NCBI GenBank assembly: GCA_900095095.1
Contig: FMBT01000296.1
Span: 558,001 to 622,000, forward strand
Origin: Fragilariopsis cylindrus CCMP1102
Lineage: Eukaryota > Bacillariophyta > Bacillariophyceae > Bacillariales > Bacillariaceae
Direction: 5' to 3'
DNA length: 64,000 bases
Under the pieces are notes generated by a model that saw only the letters and a program-made list of their open reading frames with translations, was not told where the DNA came from and made no database searches. This document shows positions 31,475 to 43,179 of the stretch, in pieces; the stretch's first letter is position 1, and the number at the start of each line of letters is the position of its first letter. The position numbers were made by a program, and so were the translations under genes.

Positions 31475-34309
31475 ATGTCTCAACAACAATTTGGTGGTAA
31501 TAGTGGTAGTAACAGTAATAGTGGTAGTGGCAGAGGTTTTAGTATTACTACTCCTGTGAATTCTGCAGCAGCTGCCGCTAGAATAATGGCGGGTAGCGGC
31601 GGCGGAGCATCATCATCAGGGGGAATTCCACCACCACCTCTGTCACGTCCTCCTCCTCCACCACCACCACTTCCACCAATGATAGGTGGAAGAGGGAATG
31701 CTGGTCGGAGTTATATGGGTTCTAATAATAACAGTAATAATAATAATGGCTATGGGGGAAGAGGAAGAAGACAAGGAAGAGGAGGACGAGGAGGACGAGG
31801 TGGTGGTGGTGGTGCTGGGAATAATAATAATCATTTAAGTCAACAACAACAAATACAGCAGCTTATGGCTGGCGGACAACAACAGCAGCAGCAGGGTGGC
31901 TATTACGGCAATGGCATGGGTGTCAATTCGTATGGAATAGGGAGAGGAGGACAACAACAACAACAACACCAACAAGGGGGAAGAGGAGGTAGAGGAGGCC
32001 GCAATAATAGTAACAATAACGGAAGAGGAAGAGGACGAAGCGGAAGAGGTGGAGGTCGTGGTGGTAACAGTAATAGTAGAGGTGGCAACGGTGGTCGTAG
32101 TGGACGTGGAGATACTAATTTAAAATATGATTCATCTCAATATGATCGTATTGAAGAAATTAATGGTGTAGGTGTTGTAAATATCTCAGATAGTACTAGT
32201 AATGATAATGATATTATACGAATTGCTATCGAAGGATGTTGTCATGGTGAATTAGATTTAATCTATGATCGATTATTAGATCATGAACTACAAACGAAGA
32301 CAAAAATTGATTTATTATTATGTTGTGGTGATTTTCAATCCTTACGAAATGAATTAGATTTTCAATCATCGTCAATACCCAGTAAATATCAAAAATTAGG
32401 AACATTTTGTCAATATTATTCTGGTCAAAAAAAAGCACCCATACCCACGATCTTTATTGGTGGCAATCATGAAGCATCCCAATCGTTACGTGAATTATAT
32501 TATGGTGGTTATGTCGCACCGAATATTTATTTTATGGGTGCGGCAGCCAGTATTATCTATCGTGGGATACGTATTGGTGGTATCTCTGGTATTTATAAAA
32601 GTTTTGATTATACACAAGGTCATCACGAACGGATACCCTATGATTATAAATCCAATAAATCGGTGTATCATACAAGGAATGTCGATATTGAACGAATGAA
32701 ATCATTAAAATCCTCTACTACCACTTCTCAAGAAGACAACAAAAAGAAGAAATTAGACATTGTATTGAGTCATGATTGGCCATTAGGTATTGAACAACAT
32801 GGTAATACACAAGCATTAATACGTAAAAAACCATTCTTTCGTCAAGAGATACAAAATAATGATTTAGGTAGTACACCAAATCGTGATGTCTTAGATACAC
32901 TTCAACCCAAATATTGGTTTGCGGCACATTTACATGTGAAATTTCATGCCACTGTGATACACAAAAACGATGTTGATGACAGGAAAAAATCGACAATGAA
33001 GCCAACAAGTAGCTTACTGATGCCATCACAAGCTACTACAGCTACAGCTACCACAACAAAAAAGATAAACAATAATGCTAATGATAATGCTAATGACAAT
33101 GGTTTCATTGCGTTTGATGAAAATCATGCGGAGGATACAGCAACTGCAGAAGTAGCAATAGCACAACCCTCAACCCCACCGGTAACAGAATTTCATGCTG
33201 TAGAATCTGATACGAACAAATGCAATGGTGATGGTAATTCATCAATATTAGATTTAACAGAACAAATGACGAAGTTTTTAGCATTAGATAAATGTTTACC
33301 ACGACGACAATTTTTGTCTATATTAAATTTAAAAGTTCCTGACGTCGTTCCTGAACAACAACCACAGAATGAAGGAAAAGATGAAGATGAAGGAAAAGAA
33401 GAAGAAAATAAGAATACGAAAACGAAAGAATATCATATAGAATATGATCCAGAATGGTTAGCAATATTAAAGAAAACACATCATTGGAATAGTACACAAC
33501 GTCAACGTGTCTATATTCCATCTAATACTGAACCAGTCAATGATAATGACATTGAATGGGTGATACAACGATTCAAGAATGCTGCTTCATCTGATGGGGA
33601 CCATGATTCATCCTCATCATCTTTCTTAGAAATTCCATATAATAATTTTGTACCAACTGTACCATTTAATACTGATAAAATGTTTACTACAGGAGGAGGA
33701 GGAGGTTCACGCAATAATAATAATAATAATCTAAGACCATTACCAATGATGGGTAATCCACAAACAGATCGTTTATTGAATATATTAGATTTAAATCATA
33801 TACTAACAATACCATATGATCCTATTGCACATACACCAGCATATATATCAAATATGTACCAAGGTATAAATAATACACAACAACCTATTACTACTCAAAC
33901 AAAGAACAACAACAACAGCAGCAACGTCAACACGCCTGATAGTAATGAAATCGATCTTGATGATCTTGATGATGATGATGATGATGATGATGACAACGAT
34001 GTAAATGGCGCAGTAGTAGCAGCAGCAGTTGTTGTAGATGATGATAACGAGATTAATATTGATGATGACGATGACGAGGACGAGGACGATGCACTAGTTG
34101 TAGCAGTTGCTATAGATGATGATGATAATGACGATGATGCAAATGCAGTAGTTGTAGCAGTTGCTGTATACAATACTAATGATAACGATGACGATAATAA
34201 TGATGATGATAATGAGATTGATATCGACGACGATGATGATGATGATGATGATGATGATGACGAAACAATGGCAAAAGTTACCATAAAGAAAGCTCGTATT
34301 GAAGAATAA
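31475..34309 (+). CDS. DBR1: RNA lariat debranching enzyme with RGG-type N-terminal extension
   Basis: Single exon, 944 residues. The metallophosphatase core starts near residue 247 with all expected motifs: EGCCHGELD (His257), LLCCGDFQS (Asp286), GGNHE (Asn331, His332), LSHDWPLG (His433, Asp434) and AAHLHVKFH (His485, His487). YYGGYVAPNIYFMGAA and GGISGIYKSFDYTQGHHERIP are hallmark DBR1 strings, and the C-terminal domain (FLALDKCLPRR, then EWLAILKKTHHW) is present. DBR1 cuts the 2'-5' bond of excised intron lariats so they can be degraded, acting in the nucleus. Unusual here are an N-terminal extension of about 245 residues rich in Gly, Arg, Asn and poly-Gln with RGG repeats and a PPPPP segment, and an Asp-run tail (about 828-935). 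Both are absent from typical DBR1 (about 400-550 residues). RGG tracts suggest RNA binding or condensate behaviour. Confidence 0.93.
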   Translation: MSQQQFGGNSGSNSNSGSGRGFSITTPVNSAAAAARIMAGSGGGASSSGGIPPPPLSRPPPPPPPLPPMIGGRGNAGRSYMGSNNNSNNNNGYGGRGRRQGRGGRGGRGGGGGAGNNNNHLSQQQQIQQLMAGGQQQQQQGGYYGNGMGVNSYGIGRGGQQQQQHQQGGRGGRGGRNNSNNNGRGRGRSGRGGGRGGNSNSRGGNGGRSGRGDTNLKYDSSQYDRIEEINGVGVVNISDSTSNDNDIIRIAIEGCCHGELDLIYDRLLDHELQTKTKIDLLLCCGDFQSLRNELDFQSSSIPSKYQKLGTFCQYYSGQKKAPIPTIFIGGNHEASQSLRELYYGGYVAPNIYFMGAAASIIYRGIRIGGISGIYKSFDYTQGHHERIPYDYKSNKSVYHTRNVDIERMKSLKSSTTTSQEDNKKKKLDIVLSHDWPLGIEQHGNTQALIRKKPFFRQEIQNNDLGSTPNRDVLDTLQPKYWFAAHLHVKFHATVIHKNDVDDRKKSTMKPTSSLLMPSQATTATATTTKKINNNANDNANDNGFIAFDENHAEDTATAEVAIAQPSTPPVTEFHAVESDTNKCNGDGNSSILDLTEQMTKFLALDKCLPRRQFLSILNLKVPDVVPEQQPQNEGKDEDEGKEEENKNTKTKEYHIEYDPEWLAILKKTHHWNSTQRQRVYIPSNTEPVNDNDIEWVIQRFKNAASSDGDHDSSSSSFLEIPYNNFVPTVPFNTDKMFTTGGGGGSRNNNNNNLRPLPMMGNPQTDRLLNILDLNHILTIPYDPIAHTPAYISNMYQGINNTQQPITTQTKNNNNSSNVNTPDSNEIDLDDLDDDDDDDDDNDVNGAVVAAAVVVDDDNEINIDDDDDEDEDDALVVAVAIDDDDNDDDANAVVVAVAVYNTNDNDDDNNDDDNEIDIDDDDDDDDDDDDETMAKVTIKKARIEE

Positions 34310-34635
34310 GAAAACACAGTAGCTATACACGATTATAAGAAAATACTTTGCAGTATAGTATGATATAGGAGGAAAAAAGGTGCTATATTATAGCCTAACT
34401 AGTTCTTCCTTAAATTCCTTACGTTTAAATATCACCAAAGAACCTCTTATCTACTAGACATGGATGCAGCGAAGTCCTCCTCCCGAAGGGTGAAGAGATC
34501 ATGTGCCTAACGAACGCCAAATAAATCACGGACTAACGGACGAGTAGCACTCCCACAATAGATGCGCTGCACAGTTCAATTCATTTATTCATTCGTGTCA
34601 TTCGTCTCAGTTACAATTCGTCTCATTCAGTATAT

Positions 34636-35037
34636 TTATTTTTTCTTGCCCTTCCCTTTTGTTAATCCTGCACTTAATAAGTCTAATCCATCATCTGCAC
34701 CCTTTTTCGTCTTCTTTTTTGGTTTTGGTTTATCAGCAGCTGCTTTTGCAGCAGCAGCTGCTTTTAATCCTTTTGGATCTTCTGGATCAAAATCTTTTAA
34801 TGCATCAAAACAGGATGCTGGATCAGTACCAGCAGGATGTTTCGATGTGACATGTAAATACAGTGTGGGTGGTTTGACATTAATCATAAATGTTGTTCGA
34901 CAAATGGTACAAATAAATCCACAGGCATCCTTTTTTGCTTTATCGGAGGATGCTTTTCGTTCTTCATCCGTTTGTCCAGCATTTTTTTGATTTCGTAACC
35001 GTGCAATAGCCGATTTTTGTGCATTACCTCCACCCAT
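34636..35037 (-). CDS. Small zf-met2 zinc-finger protein (At2g23090-like)
   Basis: Single exon, 133 residues. It starts MGGGNAQKSAIARLRNQK, the conserved opening of the At2g23090/4F5-like family. A single C2H2 finger follows (CTICRTTFMINVKPPTLYLH, with the second His in SKH), then a helical Ala/Lys-rich tail (GLKAAAAAKAAADKPKPKKK). Family members are small, abundant, highly basic proteins of unclear role; plant ones are usually about 78 residues, so the tail here is an extension. The gene converges on DBR1 with about 330 bp between the stops. Confidence 0.8.
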   Translation of the reverse strand: MGGGNAQKSAIARLRNQKNAGQTDEERKASSDKAKKDACGFICTICRTTFMINVKPPTLYLHVTSKHPAGTDPASCFDALKDFDPEDPKGLKAAAAAKAAADKPKPKKKTKKGADDGLDLLSAGLTKGKGKKK

Positions 35038-35536
35038 CTTATTATTGTGTACTAGTTATTGTATAATTAATTGATTGATTGGTTCGATTTGTTTTGATTG
35101 TTGGTCTTCCTTGTTGTCTTGATGTCTTTGTCTCACCTTTGCTCGTCGATTGATTCAAGATACGATTAGCAGATACCGTTGTCGTGTAGTCGGACAGGAG
35201 AGAGAGAGAGAGTGGCGTGAAGTCTGATGGTGTTATCTACGGTACAATATCAAGTATATCTGTTCTTGTTAAATAAATAAATTTGCTTTGTTGTTGTGTT
35301 TTATTTTGTGTTAATTTTTACTTTTGTGTGGTTCACGTGGATAAGTACAGTGTTCGATTTTATTTTTCAAGTGAGCGGAGGACAGACTATAGCGAAGGCA
35401 GTTGCTAGAAGGAACACACAATCAACAGAATTCTCGTGTACGTGACTGAAACAGTCCCTATAGAGAGCTAGCTAACGTTTTTGTGATGATTAGGCTGCTT
35501 TTTGAGATTAGTCGTTTCAATCATCAACGATGAAAC

Positions 35537-35836
35537 GGATTACAACTGAAAACTCGAAAAACAAATAATAGTCTGTCCTTTGTTTGGACATGATTTAGCT
35601 TTTATAGGCAGCATTCATCGACTACATTTTTCCTAATGAACAAAAACAATTATTTTTATGCGCCCACAATCCCTCGCCGTGTTAAAATACATTTTTCCTA
35701 GTGAATCAAAAACAATTATTTTTATGCGCCCACAATCCCTCGCCGTGTTAAAATACATTTTTCCTAGTGAACAAAAACAATTATTATTTGTAAGCGTCGT
35801 CACGCTGGACATGATTTAGTTTTGTTCATAATTTTT
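35537..35836. repeat. Dispersed repeat, copy 1, with internal 65-bp tandem
   Basis: It begins ACGGATTACAACTGAAAACT and shares this, TCTGTCCTTTGTTTGGACAT, GATTTAGCTTTTATAGGCAG, CGCCGTGTTAAAATACATTT and CACGCTGGACATGATTTAG with a second copy at 54729-54965 in the same orientation. Inside, a 65/66-bp unit starting ACATTTTTCCTA is repeated at 35624, 35689 and 35755 (third partial). GGACATGATTTAG occurs near both ends, like a terminal direct repeat. No coding capacity. It is probably a non-autonomous mobile element or recombination relic. Confidence 0.65.
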
Positions 35837-36160
35837 ATTCAATAACCAGAACGATCGAAAACCAATTGAAATAAAGCCAAAATGAACACAACCAATAATT
35901 CAATAACCAACACATCAACACAATTAGTTCTCACTTTCTCTTTATTGAAAAGGTAAGTAGATCGACATCCCAATTCTTACACGTCTCTTTCTTTGCATTC
36001 TCACTCTACTCATAATTCGCAAAAATGTAAACTATCATTATATGTTTAGTATCGGTCAATAATGAGATGGGGAGTAATAACTGCGTTTATTATTTTGATC
36101 CGTTCTCAATTATATTGATGAGGCATACGTGTTGTTATAATGTAAGTATAAGTTCGCAGT

Positions 36161-36480
36161 GTAAGGGGTAAGATAGGAACCTGTGATAGATGTACGCATC
36201 TAGGGTATCACAGCTATTCATTGAGTGTGGGGAGTGAAGTTGAGGTGGCCTAAAGCGCTAAAAGAACCCACCCTCTTCGTCAAGATCCACACCGACCCGT
36301 TTTTGTACATGGATTCTAAAAGGGGATACAGAGATAGGTAGGACAGGAACTTGTTGATCGGATGTACGCATCTAGGATATCACATCTGTCTCAAAGAGTA
36401 AGGGGAGTGAAGTGAGCGTGGCATGAAGCATTCAAAGAACCCACCCCCTTCGTTAAGATCCCACCGACCCATAGAATACC
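36161..36480. repeat. Tandem duplicated block of about 160 bp
   Basis: Two diverged direct copies begin near 36161 and 36321. Shared strings include GATGTACGCATCTAGG(G/A)TATCACA, GGGGAGTGAAGT, AAAGAACCCACCC and CTTCGT(C/T)AAGATCC...CACCGACCC. Identity is roughly 75-80% by eye. No coding frame is conserved between the copies, so it is not a duplicated gene. Confidence 0.75.
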
Positions 36481-37056
36481 ATGATTTACCTGCACTAGTC
36501 GAAAAAACGGCTTCAAAAAAAAGACGAACATAACCTTACATATAACAACAATAACAAATAATGGTCTATCCAAAAATCGTTTCATTGCAGTCATTACAAA
36601 TTAAACAAAAACACAAACAAAACAAACACACAACAATCAACCAAACAAAGCAAGCCAATGGCGGCAACGGACGATGACGGCGACGGCGACGGCGGCTACT
36701 ATGAATACAAAAAAGGAGGAATAAGACAAAAAGAGGCGTTTTCTGACTTATAATATGTATACATCAGTCGTTTTACTAATACAATACGATGAAAATTGAG
36801 TCGATTGATAAAAGAACGCACGATCGTCGAAGCGAAAACGAATATCAAAATTAACGAATATAATATTGAAAGTAAAAAGTAACGTCATACTTACGTATCA
36901 CTATGCATTTACTCTTCTACTTCTCCACGTTCCCTTATACAAGGACGATATGAAGACCAAATAACTGACTACAGTATAATAGCAGTAGTATTCATATACG
37001 CAATACGTATTAGTCTAATTAATGGAAAGAGGCAACACGTCATTTGCTGTCATTTG

Positions 37057-39029
37057 CTACTGCACTCCGTCGTTTTCTCCATAATGATTATCACCATCAC
37101 CATCCTCATCCAAATTCAAATATACTATTTCTTCTTCGTGTAAATATTGTGTACTATCACGAACGTTACGTGCGATTGATTCCTCTATGGAATACATAGG
37201 AAAAGTATGACCATTATTACCGTCGGAAACAACATTGGTCACGTTATTATTGTACGGTGGGTAGTTTGGCATTTTGACAAATAATTTTGCTGCCAATATG
37301 ATGAGGCGACGGGAAGGAGAATGAATATCATCATCACGACACGCTTAATTGAAAGAACGAAAAATAAAAGGAAAGAGTAAATGAGAAATCAACACACACC
37401 TCAATTGAAATGACACGAAACATGCATTTAGAGGAACCTTTACTACTATATGTACTACTTACAACCAAGAATCATAACGCGAATTTGATATCCAAGTTTT
37501 ATACATTCGGTGCAGATTTTTTGTAGATATGATTTGATCCTTACTTTACTCCAAAATCTGGAAACATCATCGGAATCAAACACACCAATCAAGGGCTGTT
37601 TAATTCGTAACCAATCAATGAACCGATTTGATTCAATTGAAAATTTATTACGACAATAAGGACCACTTCTCTTCACAGATAGTAGCGTTGCGGTGTATAT
37701 AATAACATCAACACGTCCAATATTAACTAAGTTATTGGAGGAGTATTCTAAATCACGAGTGAATTCATCCATATTTCCATAATATATAGGAAGGTCAGTA
37801 TTGTTATTATTCATTTTAAATTCAGCAACAGCAGTAGCATCATTGCTAACATAATCATTTGTGTTCATTTCAAATACCGACATAGCAATCTGGAATCCGT
37901 ATTGTCGAAAAGCTGAATGCATACAACTTCCACTACCACTAATTGTTGGAATATTTTCTAGTACACGTATTAGTCCTTTACGACGGACTCGAATCAGGTT
38001 ACTGTTGTTTGACAAGTATTTGTTTGACGTATTCAGATTAGTACGATCACGAATGTATGAAAATGTTATCGGCCTTCCACTCTGACTGCTACGACTGTCT
38101 CGACGTGGTTCGTAAATCCAGTCTGGTATCAGATTTAACATCTCGTTTTCTTCACCTAGTTTTGATAGACAAATCAATACTTGTTTCTTCAGTTGTACAT
38201 ATGGAATACGATCACAAAATTCTTCTCCTTCCTCTCCGACACCAAGAACGGTTTTAGATGTTGGTATGACTCGAATACAATATACTTTTGAAGCAGATAC
38301 AAACGATTTTATTCCAACCACAATATTTTGAAGATGGTAACATTTCCATCGGTGATATTTTCGACCATCGAATTCCATACTTGATAGACTGCTGTATTCA
38401 AAGGGATTAACTTTATTGTTCGCATCGTCGTCATTGTTATTATCGTCGTCATCAAGCGATACGATGCTATCTTCGTCATCATCCTTGTCGAATCCTTGGT
38501 AAGTCATATCAAAAGTATCGTTCTCTTCGGATGATACATTGTTGCTATTATCGCTACCATGCTTATCCGTATCCTCCTCTTCCTCTTCTTCCATCTCTTT
38601 TTCCACCTCTTCCTCTTCCTCCTCCTCATCTACGAGATCTATGACCTCGGGATCTACGAGATCTATGTGCTCATAAGCGACTAAGTCATCGTCGTCGTCA
38701 GTATCGTTATCGTCGCCATCATCATCATCATCATCATCGTCTACAATAATCTCAACATTTCGATTATAATTTGCAAAGAACAACATGCAGTCCAACCGGT
38801 TGAATAAAGAAAGGGGGTCGTTTGAGTTAAGGCTATCGAGATAGACAAGAGTTGCAGCTAGAATCAGTTGCTGTTCCAGTGGGAAATTTACTAATGATTG
38901 ATTCTTCAGATCATTATACTTGTCATTCAAGGATTGATAATCAGTGATTTGATGATGGATCGCAAGCATATCTTGATCGTCTTCAGTAATATCTAAACAT
39001 TGCAACATTGACTTCAGAGAAGAATCCAT
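37057..39029 (-). CDS. Acidic protein with SUMO-interaction-like motifs, unknown family
   Basis: Two exons, 39029-37463 and 37343-37057 (intron 37344-37462, GTAAGT...TTAAG), 617 residues. The junction gives IRVMILGS-CRDDDIHSPS followed by RRLIILAAKLFVKMPNYPPY. The N-terminal 95 residues are helical. They are followed by about 120 residues dominated by Asp and Glu with HIDLVDPEVIDLVDEEEEEE: two IDLV cores next to an acidic run, the layout of SUMO-interaction motifs. The C-terminal half (from about 225) looks globular: strands such as GRVDVIIYTATLLSV and IRVMILGS alternate with helices in an alpha/beta pattern. I could not assign a family. It is head-to-head with an SNF2 ATPase gene (739 bp apart), so co-regulation is possible. 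Confidence 0.65.
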
Positions 39030-39767
39030 TATATATTTCCTTTATCTTGATTTGTCGTGTCTAGTCATGAGGAAACAAGCAGAATATGTTGTTTTGTGGT
39101 TTTACTAGGACGTGGATCGAGAATGAGAATGGATGGATCAATCGAATGATCTCATTGAATCGATCGACATTGACCACAAATTGTTGCGCGAAAAATCATT
39201 TTTTGTAGATGAGGCTTGTCAAAATTCAATAATTGGACTCCTCGGACAACCATAATCCTATAAAATCGGAGCGTTTACGCGGGGCATCCATTCTAGTTCG
39301 CCTTGTCCGAATACTGCTTTGATTTGATTTGATTCGATTGATCGATGATTTCATTTGATGGTTCTCTTCATTCCCGCTCTCTATCTTCTCTTCAAATTTT
39401 CAGATGCTATACTGCGTTGATTCATTCATTCATTCATTTAGTATTTCATTCGATGATTGATTGATTCTCTTCATTAACCACGCGCGCTCTCTCTCTCTTT
39501 ATATTTTTCGGAGTGTTCGCGCTAACACGAAAATATTAGATATATCGATTCCCACTTTCTCCCTCTCTCTCGTCTGAGATGAAGATTGAAAAGAATAAAA
39601 TTTGTTAGAGATCTTCATGTAAGATTATCTTTCGTGGGAATGACATCATGCTTCGAGTTTATTTTGATATACGGAATGACTTTGTTGTTGATGCTCCTGT
39701 CTCATAATAACGGCACAGTAAAAATACAAAAGGAAGTATAATACGATTGCTACTTTTTGCTCTGAAG
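39030..39767. promoter_or_regulatory. Shared promoter of the SIM-protein / SNF2 pair
   Basis: A 738-bp divergent region with repeated CATTCATT and GATTGATT tetramers, an ATCGAATGATCTCATTGAAT / GATCGAT inverted-repeat cluster near 39135-39170, and CTCTCTCT runs. No gene is seen. A shared bidirectional promoter is inferred from geometry only. Confidence 0.35.
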
Positions 39768-42467
39768 ATGTTGTCAGGTAATTTAACCAAGCTTTACGAT
39801 GATATCAAGATCCCCCTTGTAATTAGAAATAAACTCGAAAAAATGTATAGGATTACGACAATAGACGATCTTATCGAAAGCCAAGATATTTCTGACTTTG
39901 CCAATGACAGCTCTGATGTATTGATGCTTGTTTATGTAGTCAGGTATTTTAATGAAATACGCAAGAATGAAGGCAAGAATGTCCAACTCTGTCCGCTCAT
40001 AAATAAATCGAAACAGTTCCTCTTGTTTATAGCCAAATTTGCTGTATCAAAAGGGATTGATGATGGCAAGAAACATTCTATAGACAAACACAGATTGCAA
40101 ATTGACGATGAACTTCGAAAAGAGCTTGAGATTGATGGTAATGACACGCCATGGCGTTTGAATTCGAGTCAACCTCTTAAATACGTGGAACTAAAAAAGT
40201 TACCTCGTGAGATTAGACTACCAGTGCCTCTGTTCAGAAGGCTTTACTCACATCAACGCAGTGGTATTGAATGGATGGCTAATCTCTTTATTGCTAAGAC
40301 AGGTGGAGTTCTTGGTGACGAAATGGGCATGGGCAAAACGTTCCTAAGTCTCAGCCTTATAATGTCTTTACTTGATTCCCGAACAATTAGAAATGCCATT
40401 GTGGTTTGTCCAAATCCTATTCTCCTGACGACGTGGCTAAGCGAAGCAACGAAAGTAAAGGATTGCTTTGGCTCAGATTGTGCTATTCAAGTAGACGTTA
40501 TCACCTCTGACATTGGGGAGGTTGAACGGAATAAGATATTGAAAGATGCTAAGAATTGGTGAGTACAATAACTAGTGCATTAATCGTATGTAAAGTAGTA
40601 TTAATAGTTACTATGTGTCGTTATACAAACTCATTAATGTCCATATTTTCATATTGATTTAACTCTCGGTGGCTTCAGCTCACGCAAGAAACCTCGGTTA
40701 GTCATTACTGGATATGGCATGTATAGTGGAGGGAAACTCCCTCGCGGGTTCATGCCGTTGAAAAAAAGGTTTGGCTATATTATAATCGACGAAGCTCACA
40801 AGCTTAAGAACAAGGATAGCAATAGGAGGAAAAATATACAGAAAGTTATTGGTACGACGCCTCATATTCTGCTGCTAACAGGAACGCCACTTTTGAATCG
40901 TCTGGAGGTAATGTTTCAAATTGACCATCGTCTCGTGTTTTATCTTGTTGTATCTACAGCACTCTTACCCATCTACTTCCTATGTTTTCAATGGTCTTTG
41001 CCTTTCTTTTACCTGATAAAGGAGCTCTATCACGTCGTAGATTTGGCGTCTAGAAAACGGTTAAGTAAATGGATAGATTTCAGTACTCGATTTGTAAGGC
41101 CTATAGTAGCTGCTAGACAAAGAACTGCCACAGAGTACGATTTATTAAGAGGAGCTAGAGCTTTAAAAGATCTTAAAGCTATGATCGCACCAGTGTGCCT
41201 CATACGCAAAAGGAATGACCATTTAAGTGATATTGTTCCGAAAAATGATGAACTTGATTGTTGGTGCAATCTTTCGGAGAAGCAGCGGGATCTCTACAAG
41301 TCATCTATAGCTTATCTGGATGATCTTAGAAACGCTGGGGAGAAAAGTGGATGTGTTCTCCCTCTTATCTTGAGACTCAGAATGGTACGTAAATTTCAAA
41401 ACGATCAAGTTGTAATGTAGTTGTCATTCGTCACTCTAATCTATTCTTCTTTAATTTGATTTATCAAGATCTGTGCTCATCCTCTCTTGAGCGACCCAGT
41501 CAACATTAAAGAAAAATGTCAGGAACTCGGATTGGACCAAGTCATCAACGATTCCCCCAAGCTTAAGTTTATCATTGATAGAGTCAGGGAGTACTGTAAC
41601 AACGGGTCAAGAGTAATTGTGTTCACTCATTTTCTAGCTTTTTTGGACGTTCTCGAATTTGTCTTTTCTGATATGGAGGGAATAAATAGTTGTAGACTCG
41701 ATGGTAGGGTAAGTGGTAAGCCAAAGCAATTGAAAACAATGATTGACAATTTCAATAGTGATGGCTCAATGTTCAATGTAATGCTTGTTTCTATCAAGGC
41801 TGGCGGGGTAGGATTGACATTGAATGGCGCTAGCAAATGTATTGTGTGTGATACAACATGGAGGTAAGACTTTCAATTAGATCATCGTCTCAATCTGGGA
41901 ATATTTGTATATCTTATTATATCTACAGTACACAGTACTCTTACGAATCTTCTCCTTTCCTTTTCTTTCTAGTCAAGCTGAATCGGACCAAGCAGTGGCG
42001 CGAATTTGCCGCCCGGGACAACTAAGGGAGTGCGAAAGTTTACATCTGATTACTGCTGGAACAGTCGAGGAAAAGGTACGCGGGGGTAATTACGTATACA
42101 TTATATCAGCATATTACTGCGATCAAAATCCAATTCTTATAATCTTTTCTTGCTATGTTTTTCGTTGTAGATGTTTGGAAAGCAGATATACAAAGGACTA
42201 TTAGAAAGAAATGTGATCGGTGAGAGTGTACAAAAAAAACGACGGTCTATCACTGAATTACGTTTTTCAAACAAAGAAGAACTTACAAATTTAATTGAAC
42301 TAGAGCCTCACGGTGTGTGTCAGTATCTTGAGAGTTTTAATATCCCTATCGTTCCATCAGTACAACACCCATCAATCATTGCAATCACTCGTCGATCAGA
42401 TGTTTACAATCCTATTGTCATCAATTCTGTGTCAGACGATGATAATGATAATGATGACAACTCCTAA
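39768..42467 (+). CDS. SNF2-family ATPase, ERCC6/RAD54-like
   Basis: Six exons: 39768-40558, 40679-40907, 41022-41384, 41469-41863, 41973-42075, 42171-42467; 725 residues. The ATG at 39768 is the first in frame. Each splice restores a helicase motif: Walker A GGVLGDEMGMGKT (about 178-190); IIIDEAHKLKN (motif II); LLLTGTPLLNRLE|ELYHVVDL (motif III across intron 2); RLRM|ICAHPLL; VIVFTHFLAFLDVLE (IV); LVSIKAGGVGLTLNGAS (V); and AESDQAVARICRPGQ (VI). After TVEEK|MFGKQIYKGLLER comes a short C-terminus ending in IVINSVSDDDNDNDDNS, a possible SUMO-interaction motif. SNF2 proteins use ATP to translocate on DNA and move nucleosomes or other proteins. The spacing and the C-terminal helix after motif VI favour the ERCC6/ERCC6L-RAD54 branch, but assignment below SNF2 needs a tree. 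No accessory domain is visible. Confidence 0.88.
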
Positions 42468-43179
42468 TCGGCAACGATGTATATGAACGACTAATTGCAA
42501 GTGGGTGGGTATGTTAGCACTTAGCACGAGATATAATAAATTGCAGTACAGTAAATGGGAATGAATCGTTTGTGCCTTATTTGTTCCCTATCTAATAATG
42601 GATGGAACGGCATCGTATCCCCGTGAACTATAAAGCCTGATCAACTTATGAATTCACTGATGTACAGTAGCATTCGTATTATGATATTGCATTGTCTGTT
42701 AATGCCGAATAGGTTTTCGTCGTCGTCTTTGTCGTCGTCTTTGTCGTTGTATAATCCTTGCTGGTTGGAGTCCTAGTAAATCAATTTGTAGTGTTGAAGG
42801 TATGATATGATATGACTTTTTCGTGCTGATGGGTTGACCGAAAGTTCTTTTGAATTTTCGCGCCGGGGGATCTGACACGAAAGTATTAAATAAATCTCCG
42901 CGTGGAACTAGTAATTAATATAAAACTAAATCATGTCTAAATTTTACTAGTATTTGTTAGTCTAGTATATAATAACAACTTTAGCATCAAATATATACAC
43001 CTAAAAAGGCATCTTTTTGGAAATATAAAGAATAAATTTACAATTGACCTATTGGATGGAGGAAAGTTATATTTCTTAGTCTTCTAAGCCTACTGGTATC
43101 TCACAATATAAGCTCACACACAGCACACATTTTAGGGATTTAAAATAAATGTATGTGTACACACAACAAAATATCTCAT
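42468..43179. other. AT-rich spacer
   Basis: About 700 bp of AT-rich sequence between the SNF2 gene and the 190-bp satellite. TCGTCGTCTTTG is duplicated at about 42718-42745. No gene seen. Confidence 0.4.

Larger units (their letters stand above)
35038..37056. other. Repeat-bearing spacer
   Basis: About 2 kb without a supported gene. It holds a dispersed repeat (35537-35836) and a duplicated 160-bp block (36161-36480). A 31-codon frame at 36658-36753 opens in good ATG context (CCAATGGCG) with GC-rich Asp/Gly codons unlike its surroundings. It could encode a micropeptide but has no support beyond that. Confidence 0.4.

Noticed and set aside
36658-36753. 31-codon GC-rich small frame with good ATG context
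   Set aside because: Too short to support without conservation or transcript data; kept only as a note in the spacer entry.
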